DNA of 13,656 nt, taken from assembly GCA_002425885.1 (NCBI GenBank), contig DINC01000260.1, forward strand, positions 1 through 13,656, written 5' to 3'. The notes beneath the pieces are model-generated. The model was not told the DNA's origin, made no database searches, and saw nothing but the letters and a program-made list of their open reading frames with translations. Below are positions 8,206-13,656 of this stretch, in pieces. The stretch comes from Spirochaetia bacterium UBA5550 (GTDB taxonomy: Bacteria > Spirochaetota > UBA4802 > UBA5550). Every line of letters starts with the position of its first letter. The first letter of the stretch is position 1. A program made the translations under genes and the position numbers.

Positions 8206-11151
8206 TTATTTTGCCTCCGAAACTTTTCTTAAATATTCCTGAATCGGTATCCGTTCAAATGATACCTGCGAGTTGTCAACTGTAACAAAAAGACTCAGCA
8301 TCTTTCTTGTGAAAGAAACTGTGGTATACACAAGGCCTTTATCCAGCCTGAAGTCAAATCCCTTGATCAGCATGGAGTTGTCCACTGCAAACTGAACAGG
8401 AGCACCGAGTTTCGATTTCCCCTGTTCTTCAGAAAGTCCCCGCATGAGCCTGTTCGCGAAGTCAGCTCCGATTTTGTAGATATTGACATAGCCTGAAGCT
8501 GTGAGTTCTTTTTTAATATTAAGGCCTTTGCCGGAGAAGTTGGCGTTAAGTGAAAGCTCGGCGTCCTTTTCCCCTTTCTTCGGGTCAGGGTCATCAAGGC
8601 GGGCGATGTTGATATTTGATGCATCAAGTATAAGGCTGAACTCCATATTCTCTGGTTTGAAGTCAGCAAGGTTGAAGAGTATTGACCTTCCGTAAATTGA
8701 ACCATCCATAATCGAAGCTTTAAGGTCTGAGATCCTGAATACATTGTCACTGAATATCATATAGGCTGAAAAACCTTTCAAATATTCATAGGGAATTTTC
8801 CTTGCCGGGTGTTTGGCGCTTATGGATTTAATTGTGAAGTTCGCTTTTTCGCTGAAATAATCGCTGTCAATAACCTGTTTCTGTGTAACAGAGATGTATG
8901 ATTTCCCCGCTTTGCGTGCTTTGAATTCATACTCAAAGGGGAAGTTCATGTCAAGGTCGGCAAGTGCCAGCATATCTTCGTCATTCCGGACATTGAATTT
9001 ATTGAATACAAGATTGCCTGAAGCTTTCCCTGTCTCAAGATCACCTTTCATCTTCGCTGAAAGCTTCATCACGCCGGATGTTTTCCAGGGCCCGAAGACA
9101 CTCCTCAGCGCCGGGTTGTTCAGTTCCAGTGATACGCGGAGATCGGAATCGGAGAGCGGCGCTTTCTTCAGATCAACTGTTCCGTTTGCAGCAAGGAGGA
9201 GGTTCATGCTTCTGCTGCCGAGATTTACTTTGTTAATGCGGACTCTCTTTGCCTCAGCATCCTGCTCAACTGATGCATCAAGTGCCAGGTCGTTCACTCC
9301 GTAATCCGGTATCTTTGCAAGCATGTTAAGAGTCGCGGAGGTTTTACCTCCTGAGAGAGAGAATCCTGTACCTATTGTAATATCAACAGGTTTTTTGAGA
9401 GGGATATCCGCAACCTGTTTTTTAAATCGGCCGGGAACCATCGCAGGGAGCGGATGAGTGTTAATACGGAATTTATCGATGCTGATATTTCCGCTCATGG
9501 CCTTCCCGAGATTTACGAAGCCGCCGAGATTCATAGACACTGCCTTCTCCCCTCCGGCAGGATTATAAAAATCGAAAGAGACTCCGTTTATCCTGACCTG
9601 TGAAAAATTATTAATCCCGGATGCCCTGGCAGAGAGCTTAATTCCGTTATCTCCGGACTTGCTCCCTTCAATTGTGTAGGTGAGGTGAGGAACTGCAAGG
9701 TCAGCACCAAGATCCATTGAACTTCCATACATCTTCATAAAGTATCCAAGGGAGAGGAGGGGGACCCTCGCCTCAATTCCGGGATTTTTAAAAAACAGGT
9801 TTCTGAGATTAATTGCTCCGTCAACTTCAGGAGCCTTTGCTGTGCCGCGTACAGAGAACGGTGCAAGTGAAGCCTCTCCGCTCCATCTCATTGTTCTGTC
9901 CCCTGTCATGATAACGTAGTAGGGGTAGAGATCCCCCAGCGGTATGCGGCTCTCATCCATCTTTATATCGAGCACCTGGTTTTTTGTAACGCTGCTGACT
10001 CTCCCCGAAAGCCTGATCCAGTTGCTGTTCTGGAAGCTGACAGAGAATGAATTGATTTTAAGTATGTCATTTATCGGATTATAAAAAATATCGTAAGCTA
10101 TAAGAAAACTGAAAGGGGAGAGAAATTTGTTCTGCAGCCTCAGAGGCATCCTCTTCGCTCCGGCATTCAGCGTGCTGCTGAACTGCGGAGTATCACCGTT
10201 GCTGAAATTGAGCATCCAGTTAAGTATAAGCTCAGGCTCTGTTGCAGCAGCAGCGGAGTAGAACTTCACGTTCATACTCCTTTCCGGGTTAAGCTCGAAC
10301 TTCATGGTTTTAAGTATCCGCACAGCCTCGACTGATCTGGGGATAGTTTTAAATGGAGGTACATCAATGAGAGCTTTGAAGGTGAGACCTGTCATGTCGG
10401 CCTTCATGTCGCTCCCTCTTACATAAACAGAAAGATCATCCAGAATAAAGTTGAAGAGAAAATCAACAGATATGGGGAGTTCAATGTCGCCTGTTGAAGG
10501 TTCGGTTTCATCCTCCTTCTCTTTCTCTTTTTCCGGTTCAGGCTTCTTCTCCGAAGGTTTCATCAGTGTGGCAGCGTTCCACACACCGTTTTTTTCATTG
10601 AGGTAAACCCTCGGTTTATACAGACCGATCTCAGGGAACCTTATGCTCCCTGTGAAAATTTTAAAGAACCCGTACCTGAAAACAATCTTTTCCACTTCAA
10701 AGAGTTTTTCGTTATTAAAATCAGATCCGCTCCGTACAACAATATTGTTTATTGCAAAGCCGCTGTATGGATTGAAATCCTCAACCTTAAGCTCAAGTGT
10801 GCCGTTGGACATGCCGTTGAATGAGCTCTTCGCAAGATTTTCCACTGTTCCCGGTGTAAGGTATATTTTCGCGAAAAGGAGAACAGCAGCAATTATCACC
10901 GCAAGGGTAAGAGGAATTCTTATGAAGAGAGTTTTACCGATCTGAATCAGTATGCGCAGCGGGAGAGGACGTGACTTGCGTTTCAGCTTCGCTTCTAATT
11001 TCTTTTCGTTTTTTGAGGGCTTACGTTTTTCAACGGCCTGCTCCGCGGACTGTTCTGCTGATCCGGAAACCGGTTCTATAGAAGCTTCAATTATTTCAGT
11101 TTCATTTTTTTTTACGGTCTTTTTCTTCGGCGGGTTCTGTTTTTTTGACAT
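8206..11151 (-). CDS. AsmA-like / YdbH-type inner-membrane-anchored intermembrane bridge protein
   Basis: A 981-residue protein. Residues 1-66 are a very Lys-rich, disordered-looking cytoplasmic tail, one transmembrane helix spans about 76-97, and the rest is a long periplasmic beta-rich region of AsmA/TamB type. Right after the helix comes the family-like pattern of a helix plus 'NGTLELKVEDFNPYSGF' (117-132). A low-complexity Lys/Glu/Pro insertion lies at about 200-222. The C-terminal repeat-like strands (from about residue 855) resemble the AsmA C-terminal domain. E. coli YdbH, of comparable size (about 880 residues), is one of three redundant AsmA-like proteins needed for phospholipid transport to the outer membrane. 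The following DUF1318 gene makes the YdbH-like assignment more likely than generic AsmA. The start has a weak AGG (11161-11163) 9 nt upstream of the ATG. First gene of a three-gene operon. Confidence 0.8.
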   Translation of the reverse strand: MSKKQNPPKKKTVKKNETEIIEASIEPVSGSAEQSAEQAVEKRKPSKNEKKLEAKLKRKSRPLPLRILIQIGKTLFIRIPLTLAVIIAAVLLFAKIYLTPGTVENLAKSSFNGMSNGTLELKVEDFNPYSGFAINNIVVRSGSDFNNEKLFEVEKIVFRYGFFKIFTGSIRFPEIGLYKPRVYLNEKNGVWNAATLMKPSEKKPEPEKEKEKEDETEPSTGDIELPISVDFLFNFILDDLSVYVRGSDMKADMTGLTFKALIDVPPFKTIPRSVEAVRILKTMKFELNPERSMNVKFYSAAAATEPELILNWMLNFSNGDTPQFSSTLNAGAKRMPLRLQNKFLSPFSFLIAYDIFYNPINDILKINSFSVSFQNSNWIRLSGRVSSVTKNQVLDIKMDESRIPLGDLYPYYVIMTGDRTMRWSGEASLAPFSVRGTAKAPEVDGAINLRNLFFKNPGIEARVPLLSLGYFMKMYGSSMDLGADLAVPHLTYTIEGSKSGDNGIKLSARASGINNFSQVRINGVSFDFYNPAGGEKAVSMNLGGFVNLGKAMSGNISIDKFRINTHPLPAMVPGRFKKQVADIPLKKPVDITIGTGFSLSGGKTSATLNMLAKIPDYGVNDLALDASVEQDAEAKRVRINKVNLGSRSMNLLLAANGTVDLKKAPLSDSDLRVSLELNNPALRSVFGPWKTSGVMKLSAKMKGDLETGKASGNLVFNKFNVRNDEDMLALADLDMNFPFEYEFKARKAGKSYISVTQKQVIDSDYFSEKANFTIKSISAKHPARKIPYEYLKGFSAYMIFSDNVFRISDLKASIMDGSIYGRSILFNLADFKPENMEFSLILDASNINIARLDDPDPKKGEKDAELSLNANFSGKGLNIKKELTASGYVNIYKIGADFANRLMRGLSEEQGKSKLGAPVQFAVDNSMLIKGFDFRLDKGLVYTTVSFTRKMLSLFVTVDNSQVSFERIPIQEYLRKVSEAK
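8214..8218 (-). promoter_or_regulatory. Ribosome binding site embedded in the end of the AsmA-like gene
   Basis: On the minus strand GGAGG stands 9 nt before the ATG at 8204 and is formed by the Ser-Glu-Ala codons that end the AsmA-like protein. It fixes the start of the DUF1318 lipoprotein and implies translational coupling. Confidence 0.8.
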
Positions 11152-11335
11152 ATGATTAAACCTGTTTCTGTTATATACTTATCCATGAGTTAAATGCTAT
11201 AGCTCAGCCGGAATTCCGGATATGCGGTGTTAAGGCTGAATATCTGTTAATCAGAGAATATATTAATGATCAGGGATTGAGGATTTAAAATCAAGTAAAA
11301 AGTTGATTATCGTGCTGAAGATGTGATGGTAAAAA
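11152..11335. other. 184-bp spacer before the AsmA-like operon
   Basis: AT-rich non-coding stretch between the DUF4105 stop and the AsmA-like start. It should hold the operon promoter, but I see no convincing -35/-10 pair. A TATATA near 11171-11176 (minus strand), about 20 nt before the start codon, lacks a good -35. A weak AT-only inverted repeat (11289-11308) follows the DUF4105 stop and is not a convincing terminator. A 12-bp palindrome is listed separately. Confidence 0.5.
11208..11219. repeat. 12-bp perfect palindrome CCGGAATTCCGG
   Basis: A GC-framed palindrome in an otherwise AT-rich spacer, centred about 62 nt upstream of the AsmA-like start codon. The symmetry stops at the flanking bases and no U-tract follows, so it is not a terminator. 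It could be an operator for a dimeric regulator, or chance. Confidence 0.4.
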
Positions 11336-13270
11336 TCAGAAATAAAAATTAACTTTTCCGCTGAACTCATGCCATTTAAAAGAGTAATCTTTATTATATG
11401 AATAGTCAGCAAGAACTGAAACGGAATTTGCAATTTTAATTCTTTCTGAAAGGCCTGCTGACCATCTTGTATGTTTCTCTCCGAATTCAGCGTGATAAGC
11501 TGAAGCATAGATATGGTTTTTCCACGGGCCTAAGATTGTAAGTATTCCGGCTTCACCGCCGCCGAGAATGTCGCTGTTATTTTCATAATCGGGATTAAAG
11601 TATGATTTAACTCCTGCAAAAAAATATATCTGAACTTTCTTAGCAAGAAGTGTGCTTAAACCTGCATTACCTTTCAAATGGAAAGCTAATGTCTCTTTTT
11701 CACCTTCACTTATATTCTGTATCAGCCCTGTGTTCAGTACATAACAGGGATTTATAAAGAATGAGTCTGACGGAGGAAGGGAGACCAGATCAACAATATC
11801 AAGCCTCTGAAGCACAAAACGTTTATCATCATAATAATAGCGGCCCTGGATATTGCCGAAAACAATCTGGGAGTTCATGTTGTATCCGTCATCAGGGTCC
11901 ATAATTTCATGACATGACTGTCTGTAAGCGAGCTGTGAATAAACTCCTTCAAGAGAATGGCCTGTTTCAACGGCGATTCTGCGGGATTTGTGAGACTCAT
12001 CAGGGGCCACAGGTTCAGGGATATCTTTTATCGGGTCATATTTACCCATGGAATTCCGTTTTGTCAATACAGCCATAAACCTGGTTCTATAATCCTCTTG
12101 CGAGATATCTTTTTTAACAGCCATGAATTTAAGATAATCTGTGGCGAGATCACACATTATTATCTTTTTCTCTTCGTCTCCGGTGAGCGAGTCTATGCCT
12201 GACAACTCATGCTCCCCTCTGCAGTAATCGAGAACAAAACTCTGTTCTTTTTTATCCAGCTTTGATCTGAAGAACTGAATTTTTGAATATAATGAAGGCC
12301 TGAAGACTCTTCTGCTGACTATCTTTTTATCCCGGGCAGCACGGAGTGTATCAACAGGCTCAACGCCCCACCAGAAGTAATCGGTGATCTCTGTCTCCGG
12401 TTTTGCAGCCTCTATGAGGAATAATAAACTATAAGAGCAGTTTTCATCAATAAAGAAGTAATCGGAGTATATATTCTCCATCTCCACCACATGACGAACC
12501 ATTCTCTCCTTTTCTTCAGGAGTCATGGAGATTTCATATTCCCAGAGGTCTCTCTGTTCTGTGTCGCTGTATTCACGTATCTTCTGGTAATAGGGGAGAA
12601 ATGAATAGTAGCCTTTGTATAGCCCCAGGAGCCCCTTGTAAACAAATAGCGGGAGCAGCGCATCGTCAGTGGCAGCGGCATAATTCAGGGATTTAGCGAG
12701 AAGTCTGCTCCCTTTTTCTGTCTCCACAAGAAGAAGCGTGTGCCCGTACATTGAAGCAGGGTTATTCATAAAACCTGCGGGGAACACAAGTGTTACGGTT
12801 GATGGATTGATCTCTTTGTAAAACTGACTGAACCATATATCACCGTCATGCGGCAGTTTTGCAGTGTCAATATTCAGTTTATCTTTCAGCCACCCGTATC
12901 TTGCGGAGAATTTTTCAGTGGGATGCATCATAACATTTTCTTTTGGCCTGAAAAAACTCCTTATAGTTTCATCAAGTTCAGCTTCAGGGCTATGTTTACC
13001 TTTTTTTGCGAAGAAAAAAGCCGGATCATCAACCTGGCTGGTGAAACCGCCGGTAAAATTTTTTTTATAATGAAGAATAATATGCCAGTATGGATCATCC
13101 GCAAGTTTCAGTTCTTTTGCTTTTGCAATGAGTTCAGAAATATACCTGTTGGTATCCTCTTCGGACACAGGGGAATCTTCTCCGTATGAAATTCCATGGA
13201 GGAAGATTAATAAAACAAGTACGGCCTGGAAGCCGTACTTGACATTTTTTTTGAAATGTTTAAAGATCAC
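11336..13270 (-). CDS. DUF4105 (Lnb N-terminal periplasmic domain) protein with C-terminal beta-barrel-like region
   Basis: A 644-residue protein starting at GTG. The N-terminus is a Sec signal peptide (basic 4-11, hydrophobic 15-24, probable cut after Gly30). The central region carries the DUF4105 signatures: N-N-P-A-S-M-Y-G-H-T (169-178), L-N-Y-A-A (195-199), the Gly/Tyr-rich Y-K-G-Y-Y-S-F-L-P-Y-Y block (218-228), R-D-L-W-E-Y-E (240-246) and D-E-N-C-S-Y (275-280). His177 before Cys278 recalls a permuted NlpC/P60-LRAT arrangement, so a thiol-hydrolase or acyltransferase activity is possible; this is inference. From about residue 440 the chain is rich in alternating aromatic strands and ends in V-N-F-Y-F, a terminal Phe as in outer-membrane beta-barrels. 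The GTG is chosen because it is the only start that keeps the signal peptide: the next Met is near residue 114. No Shine-Dalgarno is visible, and the upstream gene's stop is 2 nt away, so translation may depend on coupling. Confidence 0.75.
   Translation of the reverse strand: MIFKHFKKNVKYGFQAVLVLLIFLHGISYGEDSPVSEEDTNRYISELIAKAKELKLADDPYWHIILHYKKNFTGGFTSQVDDPAFFFAKKGKHSPEAELDETIRSFFRPKENVMMHPTEKFSARYGWLKDKLNIDTAKLPHDGDIWFSQFYKEINPSTVTLVFPAGFMNNPASMYGHTLLLVETEKGSRLLAKSLNYAAATDDALLPLFVYKGLLGLYKGYYSFLPYYQKIREYSDTEQRDLWEYEISMTPEEKERMVRHVVEMENIYSDYFFIDENCSYSLLFLIEAAKPETEITDYFWWGVEPVDTLRAARDKKIVSRRVFRPSLYSKIQFFRSKLDKKEQSFVLDYCRGEHELSGIDSLTGDEEKKIIMCDLATDYLKFMAVKKDISQEDYRTRFMAVLTKRNSMGKYDPIKDIPEPVAPDESHKSRRIAVETGHSLEGVYSQLAYRQSCHEIMDPDDGYNMNSQIVFGNIQGRYYYDDKRFVLQRLDIVDLVSLPPSDSFFINPCYVLNTGLIQNISEGEKETLAFHLKGNAGLSTLLAKKVQIYFFAGVKSYFNPDYENNSDILGGGEAGILTILGPWKNHIYASAYHAEFGEKHTRWSAGLSERIKIANSVSVLADYSYNKDYSFKWHEFSGKVNFYF
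13209..13241 (-). terminator. Intrinsic-terminator-like hairpin inside the DUF4105 signal-peptide codons
   Basis: A perfect 10-bp stem (CAAGTACGGC / GCCGTACTTG, 13216-13241) with a 6-nt loop is followed on the minus strand by TTTTATT. On the plus strand the stem is followed, after ACA, by a run of eight T, so it could act both ways. It begins 32 nt after the DUF3015 stop, where that gene's terminator is expected, but covers codons 10-19 of the DUF4105 gene. Confidence 0.7.
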
Positions 13271-13272
13271 TA

Positions 13273-13593
13273 TCAGCTGTTAACTTTATTAATGTTTGCA
13301 ACTACATCTTTTGATGTTACATCTTTTGATGTATAGATGTTGTTGAAATTTTTATGAAGTTTGTCTTTGAAAGCATCTTTATTTTCAACTTTCATAAGGT
13401 GAGCAAGAGTATCAACATATTCGCCATCACCTTTAGCTATGTCATTTGCAAGTGAATCCATGTTTTCAGCAACATATACATCAACGATGTTAACACCGAT
13501 TACTGCGCCTTCTTTATAGCCCAGAGTACCGGTTGTGATTGCGAATGTACCGTTACCGCAGATACCGTTAAGACATGTAGCAACAAGTTCCAT
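13273..13593 (-). CDS. DUF3015-family protein (5' end unresolved at window edge)
   Basis: From ATG at 13593 the frame gives 106 residues. Family motifs are clear: T-C-L-N-G-I-C-G-N-G-T-F-A-I-T-T-G-T (6-23), E-N-M-D-S-L-A-N-D-I-A-K-G-D-G-E (43-58), L-A-H-L-M (63-67), and the C-terminal N-F-x-x-I-Y-T-S-K-D-V (82-92). These proteins are usually secreted and begin with a signal peptide followed by a short G-C-G-x-G block. Here the frame upstream of the ATG still reads like the family (G-C-S-P-I-G-I-G-T-V-L-L) until an in-frame TAG at 13651-13653. The true start is therefore probably outside the window and the ATG may be internal, although AGGGG 6 nt before it could serve as a ribosome site. The gene may be broken or the edge sequence wrong. 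Function unknown. The stop lies 2 nt before the DUF4105 GTG, followed by a terminator-like hairpin. Confidence 0.65.
   Translation of the reverse strand: MELVATCLNGICGNGTFAITTGTLGYKEGAVIGVNIVDVYVAENMDSLANDIAKGDGEYVDTLAHLMKVENKDAFKDKLHKNFNNIYTSKDVTSKDVVANINKVNS
13304..13333. repeat. 15-bp tandem direct repeat encoding Thr-Ser-Lys-Asp-Val twice
   Basis: Two adjacent copies of a 15-bp unit (ACATCTTTTGATGTT and the same ending in A) give T-S-K-D-V-T-S-K-D-V near the C-terminus of the DUF3015 protein. The near identity at DNA level suggests a recent in-frame duplication or a slippage-prone site. Confidence 0.75.
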
Positions 13594-13656
13594 TACTTTC
13601 CCCTGTTTGCCTTTGAGGAGAACTGTACCGATACCAATTGGACTGCACCCCTAAAA
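13594..13656 (-). other. Upstream continuation of the DUF3015 frame, closed by an in-frame TAG
   Basis: Nineteen codons directly upstream of the ATG translate to family-like sequence with a Gly-Cys at the start. The codon before them is TAG (13651-13653). No ATG, GTG or TTG in this stretch can start the frame. Confidence 0.6.

Noticed and set aside
8894..9304. 136-codon plus-strand open frame, and a similar 124-codon frame at 5735-6109
   Set aside because: Both lie opposite well-supported minus-strand genes, are Ser/Phe-rich as antisense shadows are, and show no recognisable domain.
11165..11200. Sigma-70 promoter around the TATATA before the AsmA-like gene
   Set aside because: No acceptable -35 at 16-18 nt, and a start site there would leave almost no leader.
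11289..11308. Inverted repeat AATCAA / TTGATT after the DUF4105 stop as a terminator
   Set aside because: Only six AT-rich base pairs and no clean U-tract; too weak to call.

Overview
The window reads as part of a chromosome (or a contig) from a Gram-negative, diderm bacterium. All five genes lie on the minus strand, so the transcriptional order runs from high to low coordinates. Two proteins have clear lipoprotein signals, one has a Sec signal peptide and a C-terminal region that looks like an outer-membrane barrel, and one is an AsmA-type envelope protein. The mix of families (DUF3015, DUF4105, AsmA/YdbH-like, DUF1318/YdbL-like lipoprotein, and a giant PD40-TPR-CHAT lipoprotein) is what I would expect from a spirochaete or a deltaproteobacterium-like lineage. 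I cannot place it more closely from sequence alone, and that placement is a low-confidence inference.

Layout in transcription order: (1) at the right edge, the body of a DUF3015-family secreted protein (13273-13593), whose homologous reading frame continues upstream to an in-frame TAG three bases from the window end; (2) a strong 10-bp hairpin with a U-tract (13209-13241), which looks like the terminator of gene 1 but lies inside the first 20 codons of gene 2; (3) a DUF4105 (Lnb N-terminal periplasmic domain) protein, 11336-13270, starting at GTG; (4) a 184-bp spacer with a 12-bp perfect palindrome; (5) a tightly packed three-gene operon: an AsmA/YdbH-like protein (8206-11151), a YdbL-like DUF1318 lipoprotein (7611-8204, 1 nt after the previous stop), and a giant lipoprotein (1-7608, 2 nt after the previous stop) that is still open at the left edge after 2536 codons.

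The operon's first two genes match the order of E. coli ydbH-(ynbE)-ydbL, whose products work in phospholipid traffic between inner and outer membranes. Here the separate small lipoprotein YnbE is missing and the YdbL-like protein itself is lipidated. The third gene is the most striking item. It encodes a lipid-anchored, extracytoplasmic protein with TolB-like PD40 propeller repeats, a long TPR array, a CHAT-like domain, a second helical-repeat array and a second CHAT-like domain. Neither CHAT-like domain has the His-Cys pair of the active family, so it looks like a tandem pseudo-protease scaffold encoded with a predicted lipid-transport bridge. No RNA genes, insertion sequences or CRISPR arrays were seen, and no plus-strand gene is supported.
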